From Neodontobutis hainanensis (taxonomy: Eukaryota; Chordata; Actinopteri; Gobiiformes; Odontobutidae), in NCBI GenBank assembly GCA_024349245.1, contig JALDNG010000024.1:8197501-8261500 (forward strand): DNA of 64,000 nt, given 5' to 3'. Shown one piece after another: positions 1-36,335 of the stretch; position 1 is the first letter of the stretch, and the number at the start of each line of letters is the position of its first letter. The notes below the pieces were generated by a model. The model was given only the letters and a program-made list of their open reading frames with translations. It searched no databases and had not been told where the DNA came from. The translations under genes were made by a program, and so were the position numbers.

Positions 1-25
1 TTCCTCTTTTTTTCTTTCTTTCCAG

Positions 26-57
26 AAGGATCTACCTCTGCCCCGAAAAAGTAGCAG
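26..57 (+). CDS. mast1: Upstream alternative coding exon of mast1 (partial gene start)
   Basis: A pyrimidine tract and AG (24-25) precede 32 bases that read K D L P L P R K S S and end in phase 2 before GTGAGT. The phase equals that of exon 2899-2918, so both can join the exon at 12234, here giving KDLPLPRKSS-SCRTSNRKS. The sequence resembles the LQKELSLPRR N-terminus I recall for MAST3-type isoforms. I infer a longer transcript whose promoter lies upstream of the window. It has an acceptor, so it is not itself a first exon. Confidence 0.65.
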
Positions 58-2898
58 GTGAGTTTATGCATGTTTTTATTTTATTTTTTTTACAACTTTA
101 TACACATTTTTAAATGACACAGGTGACTGCACGAAAGAAATAGCATTTACAGGTTATACAGATTATTTTTCCAGTCTGGGAATAGGAAGTTAGTCAAAAA
201 CCTCCTGCATGTTAAAGCCTTGTGTGAGCCCATTTGCTCAAAGTGCCTCTCTCTGAGCCCAATCTGTTGCACCACTGAGCTGTGCAATGGAAGTTTGACA
301 GCACAAGTTGCCCACTGTGACATTAATGGCCTGTGTTTATGAAAAGAGCACCACACTTTGGGTCAAACATCACTGCAAATGATTCTGCTTGGCACAGTAC
401 AGTACAATAACGTAAAGTGTTAATGTCTATACTTTTATTAAGGTTGAGAAAGAAATGCCAACAATTACTTATGTTCAGTAATCACCAACTCTTACCATTG
501 CTAAAACAGATCAAACAGTTTGGGTTAATTACCTACAGTTTATTTTGGGTTCTTGGTTATTGCAGGCTGGTTTTAAAAATTAAAAAATAATAATGCTCAT
601 GTGTTGTTTTAGCTTGTGTCCTCAAATCACTATTAATAGAAATCTGTGTATTAAGATAAGAGCCAGGTACAATGTGAGAGAAACTGGCAATATGTGTTGT
701 GGCTTTTCATAAGACACAGACAGTTGGCTCCTCCACAGAAATGTCTTATTTTTAGTAACTTAATTAGAAGCCCTCTTTCCAGTGCCATTTAGAGATGATC
801 CTCAGAGTTTTGTGGTAAGTGAGTGAGAATCTGCAGATTATTAGTATCTGTACTAATCAAACATGCTTGCTTCTTGTTGCAATGGACCTCTGTCCATGGT
901 GCTGACATTCAGTTTCCAATTTCCTTTAGTTTAGATTATTTCACTATCCTGAAAAACAGAAAGTGTGTTGGATGTTTCATATTAACATTTTGATGCTGCA
1001 CAGCTCAAAGCAGCAGTCTGAAAATAGTGGAGCACTAGAAGTGGGTGTAATTTCCCCCAAATTGTTACACTTTACCATCATCATCTGGTGGTGAGGTCCT
1101 CCAAATTCTTCTAAAGGTTCTGTACTTTAGAGACATACTTGTTAACTTTACTGCTGGCTCACCTGGTCTTTGTGGAGAGACATATTCTGCTACGGTTTAA
1201 AGCTTGCACATTGGCATTATAGTGTTATATCCATAGTGAGTACCTCCACACTAGATAAGGTCACATGGTCTGTGTGTGTTGAAAGACTCTTGTGGATAGT
1301 CCATTGTCCATGTGTGGCCCTGCTTGCTGCTGTCATAGGGGAGTATTGTGTTCATCACCTTTGACTTGTATGGCAGGGCAGCAGATGTCACAGTGTGGTG
1401 CAGTAGAGACACAGAGTCGGGATCTCCTGGTCAGCTCTTTTAGCTCACTACACCCCTTTGGGTGGGGCTAGTGTCCTGTAATGTGGACAAAATGACAAGA
1501 TGTTTTTAGACAAAAATAAAAAAATAAATTGAAGGGCAACCAGGACACTGAACCTAATACATCAGAGGAGACAATAACACGGAAAATAAACAACTCTCTC
1601 CGATTACAAACCTACCAAACCTCATGTTCTATATGATATCACAGCTTCGTCCCCAGCTATGACCCCCCACAGTGCTTCAGTGATATCATCACCCCCTCCC
1701 TCCCCCTTCCTGCTCTTCTCTCCCATGTATATTTTATCCTCCCAGACGCCCACATTAGAGATGGCATCCATTATTGAATTACCCCCATCAGCACCACTGT
1801 GCAACTGTCACCCCACGTCAGCTTTAACACTTGGTGGATTTGTATCAAAGAGAAAGACGGCTACACACATGCACAGACTCACAGAAATGACATCCCCCTT
1901 TGCGTAGCAGCATAGAGCAGCTTCTGTGATGTGTAGGACAGATGATGCCTGAGCACTTTCCACTTTCCGAACAGTATTTTTCATTGTCAAGTGGTTAATG
2001 TGATGTTTCAATATTGTTAATGCTTTTTCTTTTAAAGATTAAATGAATGATACATTTGTACTTCAGCCACAACAAAGCAAAGTAAAAGTCATACTCTACA
2101 AATTGGGTCAAATATGCATGTTAATAATTTAAACCAGTTTCATTTTATTGTTTAGATCAGCAGTAATGCTCTCAATGTAAAATCAACCTCATAATGATAT
2201 TGCTATATTAACATGCTATAATTACATTTGGACAGTTAAAAATATTTACACAGAACCAGCCGACAGCAAGCATTTTTACAGGGACAAAAGGAAAATGATT
2301 GCCCGTACCTTACTCATTCTTCATTTGACAGTGTATTAAGATGCACAAAGCCCAACATTGACATTAGTTTACAGTTCACTGCTTTCCTGCTCAGACTAGC
2401 ATTCGCTCTTCCTGCTATTGTTCATATTGCTGTCATACTGTATTCACTCTAACTGACCCCCTACCACTTTCCTTTGCTTTCTAATGCTCTCCTCTGCTCC
2501 TGCCCCCTCCCCCTGGCTCTGTCGCTCTACACCTCCCGGTTTGGCACAATACCCTTGAGAGCAGCCCCACAATCCTCTCTCTTTTGGAGATGCTCGCCAG
2601 CCTTTTCATCCTCTGTGCTTCTCTCGCTCTGTGACATGGCTGACATTTCTAAATTTTCCTGATTGTCTCCTCTGTTGTGCATGCTTGCTCACGTGTGCAG
2701 AGTCATGGCGAGGCGGTGGACAGTGCTTGTGTGTGTCTGTCTGTGAGTGATGTTAAATTGGCCACAGGAGGTCGGCATGCCGGCGTGGAGTGTAACCGCT
2801 GCCTCTTGACTCCCCCAGTGCGTGTGTGTGTGTCAGTGTGTGCATGTGTGTATAGTCAGCTGCCCTCATCTGCCAGCTCAGTCTCTGCTGCTAACAAC
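58..2898 (+). other. mast1: mast1 intron between the upstream exon and the internal first exon, with presumed 5' UTR/promoter
   Basis: No supported gene lies here. It is AT-rich, with a pyrimidine-rich, GC-richer stretch at about 1650-1800 and 2450-2900. The segment just before the ATG at 2899 is GT-rich and open in frame back to 2677, but I see no family similarity in that reading, so I treat it as 5' UTR of the internal-promoter transcript. No TATA box was identified with confidence. Confidence 0.4.
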
Positions 2899-28259
<25,361 letters not shown>

Positions 28260-29791
28260 CCACACAGGTCTCTCAACAGAACCTAAGAAAAAATATGCCT
28301 TTTTTTGGAACGAAAGTTAAGCACTTAATACATTGTACATTCCAGTCTATAAATATGTTATTTATCGAATCCAAACTCTGAACTTAAAACCAGGAGTACT
28401 ATTGTACTGTAAGGTGCATTAACTGTTGAATTTGTATCACAAATGATTCAACGCAAAGACTCGTCAAATGGGACACTTTATCTGATGTTTATGTGTGTGA
28501 ATCTATGTGAATGCATGACATATAATAATGTACATATTTATAGATACAACATGGTCAAAAGTGCTTTACTAATCAAAACATGCTGAATAGCCTACTGTGA
28601 AAATCCAAATCCAGTCAGTCTTCTATTTTGTCTTTTAACCAGCTCTCTTCTTCTCATAATGGCAAGGAGGGAAAAAATGCAGATGAACAAGAGAAGAGCA
28701 ACTTAAACAGCATAAAATGTATTTTATTTTCATCCTGCAGTTTGGCATACCAAGTCAGACCTGGCACATTGTCAGGAGACATTTCATCTACAACTCTTTG
28801 TGTGTTACCTCAGGCTTCTTTCTGCTGGTTGTTGAAGACTGTGTCCTGTTTCTGTGGAAAGCGGGGCTTTTAAAGCTCAGCTCAGAGCTTATCTCACTTT
28901 TGCAGGAGGGCTACTAAAGCACTGTCCTCCCTTTGACTTAAGCCTACACATTGACACTAATATCCAGTCACACACAGTGTCACAGTAGGCAGCAGTTGAA
29001 TATTTTCCATACAGTTTGTGAATTAGGACAAGAGTGACTAGGTTAAGAAGTGTGTAAGCATAACTCATTTCCAGTCTTAAATACAGAAAGCAGGATTGCC
29101 ACAGCATGAGTTTATGGCAGGACCCAAACAGGAAATAATTACACAGTAAATATCTATCAACCGGCACAGTTTTTTGCACAGTAAAGATTGCTTGTGTTGA
29201 CATTAGGCATAAAAGCATAAAATAAGCACATACACAGTGAAATTAGTTTGCGCTATAACAAGCATAGCAGGCATCCTTGAATGTAGCATACATTATTTGA
29301 AAAGGGCTTAGGTTAGACTTCATAGACATGGAATAACTTAAAGGACCTGCTGTTGTGAAAACAAATGGCAATTAAACAGGTGGCGTAAGGCATGGTAATT
29401 AAATATGTCTAGTTTTTGATTGAACTCCTCACAGGTCTGGAGAGACTTGTCCATTTTTACACAATTTTAATATTACACATCCCACTAAATATCTAGTGTA
29501 TGATATCTAAACGAATAACACTTGTGTGTAGATATCTGTTTGCTCAAGTAACCACTGATTAAGTTAAGAACTGTAACTTTATTTAATGCAGAATTTTCTT
29601 GAGGCAGAAAGCTACTCACATGTTGCCTCTGGTTGAGTCTTTACAAAACTTTCAACTGCCTAAACATTAGTTATCAACTGTCACGGGATTGTGATTTTGT
29701 GAGACACAAACACAATGGGCTGACAGCTGTAGCTAAGGATGTCGGAAGTTCATTCTTGTGGTACAACCATTTTACAGTTGTTACTAAGCTG

Positions 29792-29847
29792 TTAACATAT
29801 TGCTTAGTGCATCTTTGAATTCAAAGATGCACTAAGCAATATGTTAA
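29792..29847. repeat. Perfect 56-bp palindrome (28-bp arms, no spacer)
   Basis: The left arm 29792-29819 begins TTAACATATTGCTT and ends TTTGAA. The right arm 29820-29847 is its exact reverse complement, and the centre is GAATTC. The symmetry stops at the next base on each side. It lies in the mast1 3' UTR and would form a loopless hairpin or cruciform. Confidence 0.97.
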
Positions 29848-30626
29848 TTCCAATTCCCAGATTTGTAATTCCTAGCATGAAAAAGATTCACATGGAGTCG
29901 CTTACTTTCACAGACATGCAACTTGTGCAACTGTTTGTGTGACATGTCACTTTACTGTCCCCCAGTGGCCATTGTATAACAATGTGTTTTCTTCAAAACT
30001 GCTGGTCTGAATGAATAAATTTGACTAAGACATGATTACTGATCAACAACAGAACTGTTACCACTCATAAAGTTATTGAATATGCATTAAGTTTCTGATG
30101 AGAATGAGGAGTTTTGTTGTATCAAATGAACACTTGAAACACATTGCTTTTCTTTTGATTTATGTTCACGTGTTCTTAATGTGACTGTTATTATTTTGAC
30201 TGGAATATTGAATTAAGTATTATAGATATAATACACTCTCCTATTCTGTCTGTCAGGCTGCCCTTTTATATTTTAATATAATGTGTCATTCCTGACAAAA
30301 TAAACTGTAAAAACAATCTCAACCATCATGTCCACTTTACAGCCTTTTTCCAGGCAATGACGTCTTTGCTAGTGCTTCTTGTATGAAGATACTTTTTGTG
30401 ATTGTTAGAGAGACTAGTACAATGGCACTTTATTTAAAAGGTATTTTACTGGTATTATTTATGTTATTTTACAAATATATAAAGTATAAAAAGGAACACA
30501 GATGTCCAAGTATGAAGTACATTCCACGTTTCTCTGTTCACTAAAAGTGTATTTATTTGTATCATGGGGCATTTTTGTTTGTGATAGATGTGATTCAAAA
30601 GCAGACACCTAAAGTGCAGTATATGG

Positions 30627-30637
30627 AATAAAATAAA
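30627..30637 (+). terminator. mast1: Overlapping poly(A) signals for mast1
   Basis: Two overlapping AATAAA hexamers (30627-30632 and 30632-30637) are followed within 30 bases by a GT/T-rich stretch (GTCTCGTCTTTTTG). This is the best candidate for the distal cleavage site of mast1. Confidence 0.55.
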
Positions 30638-30660
30638 GTAAAAATACTTCCAAAGTACAA

Positions 30661-31100
30661 TGTCTCGTCTTTTTGTAATATTTGATGCATAAATTTATAT
30701 CCTCTACACTTTTGCAGCAATTGAATATTAGCTTTTTTAAAAGCATTCATTTATTCTTTATTTTACCGTTCGGTCAATTGAGAAATAATTCACATTTGCA
30801 TTATGACCTGGCCCCATGACAGGGTGAGGGCTATTCCACATGTCTTTAGTGGTAGGGGAAACCGGGGTACCCGGAGGAAGCCTACGCTGACACAGGGAAA
30901 ACATGCCAAACTCCACACAGAAAGGCCCTGCCCCGAACACACGAACTATTTGCTGTGAGCAAATCATAGAAGTAGAAATTTTCATTTATGCAAAATGTGC
31001 GTGCGTGGTATTTTATTGATGACATCGCCACGGAATGTCATAAGCCAACTACGCACGTCATTTTAAACTACGTTTCTATGGTCAATATTTGAACCAATCC
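30661..31100. other. mast1-atg4d intergenic spacer
   Basis: About 440 bases separate the mast1 poly(A) signal from the presumed atg4d promoter. They hold the dispersed repeat copy B (30834-30945), and no gene was seen. Confidence 0.6.
30834..30945. repeat. Dispersed fish repeat fragment, copy B
   Basis: The core AAACCGGGGTACCCGGAGGA ... AAACTCCACACAGAAAGGCC is a less decayed relative of the copy at 13961-14106. It lies in the short spacer between mast1 and atg4d. Confidence 0.65.
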
Positions 31101-31467
31101 CGTTACGGCAGGAAAAGACAACAGGAAGTGAATCCTCTGATGTCCAAATGAGATGCTAAGCGTCGCTTGGTCAAGGAAACCGTGTCCAATGCACTCGGTT
31201 TACCTCCGCAATAATGTGGAGGTAAAAAGGACACTTATTGTGAGTGGAGATATATTTACCAGGATTACCTCAGCGGATTTGAATGAAAAAGCGTGTTTGA
31301 TCAATATGCTTACGTCTTGATTTCCTAGTAATCCACCACCACCGGGCTAATGCTTACTGTAAACTGTAAAAGGTTAGCCATTTAGCTTTACCAAAATAAT
31401 TGTTCGCGGTTTTCCTCCGTAAAGTTTGGAACTGAACTAAAAATAAGATAATGACACTAACCTCAAG
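31085..31467 (+). promoter_or_regulatory. atg4d: Presumed atg4d promoter and non-coding first exon
   Basis: CCAAT (31093-) and an ETS-type ACAGGAAGTGA (about 31119) lie upstream of a stretch that ends at 31467 in CTCAAG before GTAAGG. This donor is best read as the end of a 5' UTR exon joined to the acceptor at 32257-32258. A 9-bp inverted repeat (31199-31207 with 31218-31226) and an ATG at 31451 lie in the leader. The transcription start is not known from sequence. Confidence 0.5.
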
Positions 31468-32297
31468 GTAAGGTTTTTATTTTTATTTTTTGTACATTTT
31501 ATTGTACTTTTAATTTGTGTGTGCAATCATGTGTAGCGCTATGGTCTCCTAGCTATAGTTAGATTCTAAGCATTGTTAGCTTTAATATTAGAAGCAACTA
31601 ATTCAACACATGTATTATTATTTATTTATTTATTTACACCACTGTCCATAATCAGTGGTAAAAAGTCAATGAACTCATATCCAATGATATACAATGCTGG
31701 ACGGCCCGGAATATTTCAGCATATGACCTCCAATGACGCTGACAAACCCAGACACGCTGTCAAATGCAAATCACATGATGTCTTTTTTGTGTTAAGTTCC
31801 CAGCATTGCATAGCGTTGTATTCCTGTTCCTTGTTGAAACTGTTACTCACGAGTTTCTGGGAGGAGTGAAAAGGTCCTTTTCTCTGTATTTGAGCAATGT
31901 GATCAGGGTTGACTGGAAGCCAATCTTGTATTTATTTTTATTCCAGGAAGTGTTGCTTTCCTTGCAGTAGTAGTTGCATTTATAATAAAACTCTGTGATT
32001 TATACATATTACAGTTTTTTTTATATTCAGTATTTATATTATAGCAAAGTAATTACTCTCATTTTGCTGCCAACAATCACCTAATACACTTAGTGCTGAT
32101 AAAGTTTAAGTTCTTCAAATTCACTTTGTAACTATTTAAAAACACATTTCAGTACTCACACTCTTGGGTACAATTTATTGTTTTGTAGGAGTGTTGCTAT
32201 GGGCATGTTGAAGTCCATAGTTGGTTACAATTTAGCAAAGTATTTTCTTTTCCCTCAGTTCTGTGTTAAAATGAGGAGCACCAGCCTGCTGGTGTGA
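31451..32297 (+). promoter_or_regulatory. atg4d: Two short upstream ORFs in the atg4d leader
   Basis: With exon end 31467 joined to 32259, uORF1 starts at 31451 and encodes M T L T S S S V L K, with its stop at 32272-32274. uORF2 starts at 32271 inside the same ATGA, encodes M R S T S L L V, and stops at 32295-32297. The next codon but one is the main ATG (32301), in frame with uORF2. This is a plausible translational brake on ATG4D. The splice junction is inferred. Confidence 0.5.
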
Positions 32298-32300
32298 GCC

Positions 32301-35300
32301 ATGAACTCAGTGTCCCCCAGTGCAGCACAGTATTTTAGGGGAGTAATGCAGAATGAGCTGATGGATTTGCAGAGGCGCCAGGGCAGCGTTGGACACAGTC
32401 CACCTCAGACCGCTGATTCCAACAGAGACATGACAGACGAGCCAGATGAAGTGGAGAAACTGAGAGCTAAATTCATGTCTGCCTGGAACAATGTCAAATA
32501 TGGTTTGTAAACTTAACTTTAAGAAAGTTATATGTTGAGTTTTCTGTTTTAAGTATTTTGTCTCTTTGTTACAAGGAACTGTGATGTCCTGTAAACCTGA
32601 TAGCTACTAATGCCTCAATTCCTCTTTTTTCTCTCAACAGGCTGGACAATCAAGACTAAAACACCCTTCAACAAAGTATCACCAGTCACCATCCTAGGAC
32701 ACTCATTTCTGCTCAACAATGAGGGTAAAGAGTTAAACAGAAATGTCTTTTTTATATAGTTAATATGAAATATGTAAATCTGCTTTTAGATGTTGAATTG
32801 TTTACTGTCCCAAATATATCTTCGTGTGTCAAAATGATTGGTCAAAGCTGTCATCTTATGTTGGTCCTACTCAGATGAGGTGGAGCGTTTTCGCCTGGCC
32901 TTTGTGTCCAGGATTTGGATGACCTATAGAAAGGAGTTTCCTCAACTGGAAGGCACCACTTTGACCACAGACTGTGGCTGGGGTTGCATGCTGCGCAGTG
33001 GCCAGATGATGCTGGCACAAGGGCTACTGGTCCATTTGATGCCCGGAGGTTTGTTGAAATGACAAACTACATTTTCTCTGTTGTATTTTATGTAAATACA
33101 AAACATTTATCTGAGAAAAATGTAGAGACTTTTGCCTAAATGAACCTAACTAATTTTTAGATTGGGCCTGGCCAGATGCTCATCAGCTTACTGATGTGGA
33201 CTTTGAAGTATTTCGTCCTCGGTCTCCAGCCCGGGTTGTTGGGATCCCCTTTCCTACATTTCCTAATCGAATCCCTAACACCCCCGAGAAGTCTTTTACA
33301 AATGATCATGTGGCCAGAGGTACCCAGAATAAAAGACAGGAGTGTGTAAGGGATAGGCAGGCAGAACCCATCCACCTCAAACTGCTTACCTGGTTTGGGG
33401 ACCAGCCGCTGGCACCTTTTGGAGTCCACGAATTGGTTGAAATTGGAAAAAGTTCGGGGAAGAAAGCTGGTGACTGGTATGGGCCCTCAATAGTTGCACA
33501 CATTCTCCGGTAAGAAAAAAACAAAACAGTGCTTTATTAATTTTCCATTTAAAAAAAAGCAGTTTTAAAGTTGTTGTTTATTTATTTAATTTTTTTCAGC
33601 AAAGCTGTTGCTAAAACCTCAGTGGTACACAACCTAGCTGTATATGTGGCTCAGGATTGCACAGGTGAGATCGATTTAAGTTGAAATTTCATTATACATT
33701 TATTTAATAATTGTAGTAAAAGGTAAGCCTTTCCCATTCTTAAATAGTGTACAAGGAGGATGTTGTCCACTTGTGTGATCTATCACGAAGTCAGACTCCC
33801 CCTGACCCGTCCTGCCACTTGTGGAAGTCAGTCATCATACTTGTGCCAGTACGGTTGGGAGGCGAGGTTCTAAATCCTTCCTACATTGAATGTGTAAAGG
33901 TCGGTTTAACTTCCTAATTATTCTTCTACTTCAATATTGCAAGATGCTTTCTCAAAAGATTTAGTGGTGTGGTTGCCAGTTATTTGTTTGTTTGTTGTCT
34001 AGAACATCCTAAAGCTCGAGTGTTGTATTGGTATCATTGGAGGCAAACCAAAACACTCTCTCTACTTTATTGGTTTTCAAGGTGAGACGCGTTACATTAC
34101 AATGTTTTATTTTTTTAGCTGAACAATTTTGATCTCATAAATTTTTACTCAGAAAGTGTGCTGTATGATATTGTTTCCTTAAATGGGTGATTTTAAACCT
34201 TTACATTTACATTTACATTTAGTCATTTAGCAGACGCTTTTATCCAAAGCGACTTACAAGTCAATCTCAATCTCACAACAAGTTATGTTTAACTACAGAA
34301 AATGTTATTTTGTTTTCGGTGCTGCACTTTACTCAACTAAAGCAAGTTAAATATAAGCACAAATAGATGAGTGTGAAAAAGTATACATTAACTAGTGTTG
34401 CATAGCCTAACTGACATGAGGTTAATTAAAGCACTTATTGCTAATCCCTTACTTATTGAGATTTTTAGTGGCCTCAATAAAACACAAGTTGAAATTTAAT
34501 ATTTACTAGGGATGCAACAATTCTCAATACATTATTGAACCGTTTGGTACACCCAATAGGCGTTGGTCAATTTCGGTTTGTTTGCTTATTGTGTAAAATG
34601 AATAGTCGCCGTCTTTTTATGCAGCATATTTCTTCTCAGTTGGGTACCTTCACCATCAATGGTTGGTTATGTGTGTGTGGTTCATCAGTTGGGAATAGGG
34701 AACACCTCTGTGAGTGAACAACCAATCCCAACACTCTATGGGCTGACAAACAATATTAACACAGGTGTTTCCCCCAGTGCTTTACGGCTTGGCAAAACCT
34801 GCCCCTCGCCAAGACTAGTGAAGACCCACTTGATTAAACCAATATCTAGCAGCTCGGTGGCTTCTTGGGCTCCAAATGAACGTGCTCTACTAAAGCCTGC
34901 TGAGTTACAGGGCTCCGCGGTGAAAGTGAAACCAACTCGCGCTGTATGTCCCGCTGAGAGCTGCCTCTGAGGCTGCCCCGTTTACCAACATAAAAGAGTG
35001 GCTAAATTTCAAATGTAGCAATGGTGCATGCTGGTCCAAACCATCTCTGTCTGAGACATTATTACATAACACGTCTAACTTAAACATACATCAGCTAAGA
35101 CTTTATTGAAGTTTGATCATATAAAGTCCTCATGTAAATGTTGGTTTATAAATGTTGTGCCTGGATTTTATAGTTTTGTTTTAAACTATGCTTCAAATGG
35201 TAAATTGAACAAAAAGTTTTTCACTTTTTGTGTTTATATGCTTTACTGGTAAAATGAAGACAGTTTTGAAAATACAAAAGCTTTTTTTTATTTAAAATCC

Positions 35301-36335
35301 ACCCACAATGACTACACTTGATTAAATTAATATCAAATGAAATCATTTAATAATGGCACCATGAATTCTACTGTACCGAACCGAAAATCGTAAGCAAAAA
35401 TCCGAGGTACGTATTGAATACAGCAAGGAGTTACATACTTGCTGTATTGTTCCATCAGTAACATTTACTGTTATTTGATAATTATCAGGGAGACTCAGAA
35501 CATGACTTTTTACTAGATGGAAAATGTTGTAAGAATGTTTGTATTTTCTGTATGAGCTGTTAACCTTTGTCAAATTTCCCACATGGGCAACTTTTTAAAA
35601 CTGGTTTCTGTTTTTTGGACTTCTGTCAGATGAACAGTTACTCTATCTGGATCCTCATTACTGCCAGCCAGTGGTAGATGTCACACAAGTTGATTTTTCA
35701 CTGGAGGTTTGTTTATTTTCTTTAGTTTGATGGTTGTTTAGGAACTGATATTCGTAATGAACAGAAGATAATATGTTATATAGCCACATTTTCACCTTTT
35801 TTTTCTGTAATTCTGCAGTCATTTCACTGTAGTTCACCTAAAAAGATGCCCTTTAATCGTATGGATCCCAGTTGTACTATTGGTTTCTTTGCCAAAAACA
35901 AGAAGGACTTTGAGTCACTCTGTTCTGCTGTTAGTTTGGTGAGTTTTTCTTACACATTTATATTTAAACATTATTTTTAATATGGTTGACTTCATTTGTA
36001 ATTAATCAAAAATTTAAAGAACCCAACATAAGATTTTACACGGTATGCTTGCCTGTTTTTGTTAATAAATTATCTCACTTTTAAACTGTAAAGTTAAGCT
36101 TTTTTTTTACCTTTTAAAGACTATTTCTGAATGCATTGTGATATGCTCTTAGGCTCTGTCATCATCTAAGGAGAAGTACCCCATCTTCACATTTGTTGAG
36201 GGTCAGGGCCAGGACTATGGACTTGACAGCAGTCACAGCAGTAACCACAGCATGCCTACAGCCCACATTTTGCCCCTGGGCAATATGGAAAACAGTAACA
36301 CTAGAAGATACAGTGATGAGTTTGTCTTCCTGTAA
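32301..36335 (+). CDS. atg4d: ATG4D autophagy cysteine protease
   Basis: C54-family protease that trims the C-terminus of ATG8-family proteins (GABARAP/LC3) and removes them from lipid. CDS exons: 32301-32502, 32641-32724, 32875-33048, 33161-33509, 33600-33664, 33748-33899, 34003-34081, 35630-35706, 35819-35938, 36153-36335. The phases join to 494 codons (human ATG4D is about 474). The catalytic Cys lies in TTDCGWGCMLRSGQMM (about residue 133), and the Asp/His pair in YLDPHYCQ (about 376/378). GKKAGDWYGPS and IGGKPKHSLYFIGFQ are family signatures. The start MNSVSPSAAQY and the end DEFVFL (a possible C-terminal LIR, F-x-x-L) point to ATG4D rather than ATG4C. The caspase-type DEVD found in human ATG4D reads DEVE here (residues 49-52). 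The start follows GCC and precedes AAC, an acceptable Kozak context. Confidence 0.95.
34199..34262. repeat. Dispersed teleost repeat fragment (TTTACATTTA... core)
   Basis: Three TTTACA units lead into TTTAGTCATTTAGCAGACGC and TTTTATCCAAAGCGACTTAC. This core is widely repeated in fish genomes. The family was not named. It lies in the enlarged atg4d intron 34082-35629. Confidence 0.6.
34507..35430. mobile_element. Decayed hAT-type DNA transposon remnant
   Basis: The left end TAGGGATGCAACAATTCTCA resembles common fish hAT terminal repeats. Subterminal ACCGTTTGGTAC near the left and GTACCGAACCGAAAATCG near 35373 are partly inverted copies, as in such elements. The right terminal repeat and target duplication were not found, so the right limit is approximate. 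It explains most of the 1.5 kb length of atg4d intron 34082-35629. Confidence 0.45.

Larger units (their letters stand above)
28260..30660 (+). other. mast1: mast1 3' UTR
   Basis: This AT-rich stretch after the TGA has no long frame. Poly(A) signals AATAAA occur at 30299-30304 and twice at 30627-30637, so the transcript could carry a 2.0-2.4 kb 3' UTR. It contains the perfect 56-bp palindrome at 29792-29847. The end point is inferred from the poly(A) signals. Confidence 0.6.

Noticed and set aside
29955..29975. CCCCCAGTGGCC as a second CTCF site
   Set aside because: It departs from the core at key positions (G in place of A, and GGAC instead of GGC), so it is not listed.
31573..31869. 98-codon frame in the atg4d leader intron
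   Set aside because: No family similarity; it lies between the inferred non-coding exon and the first coding exon.
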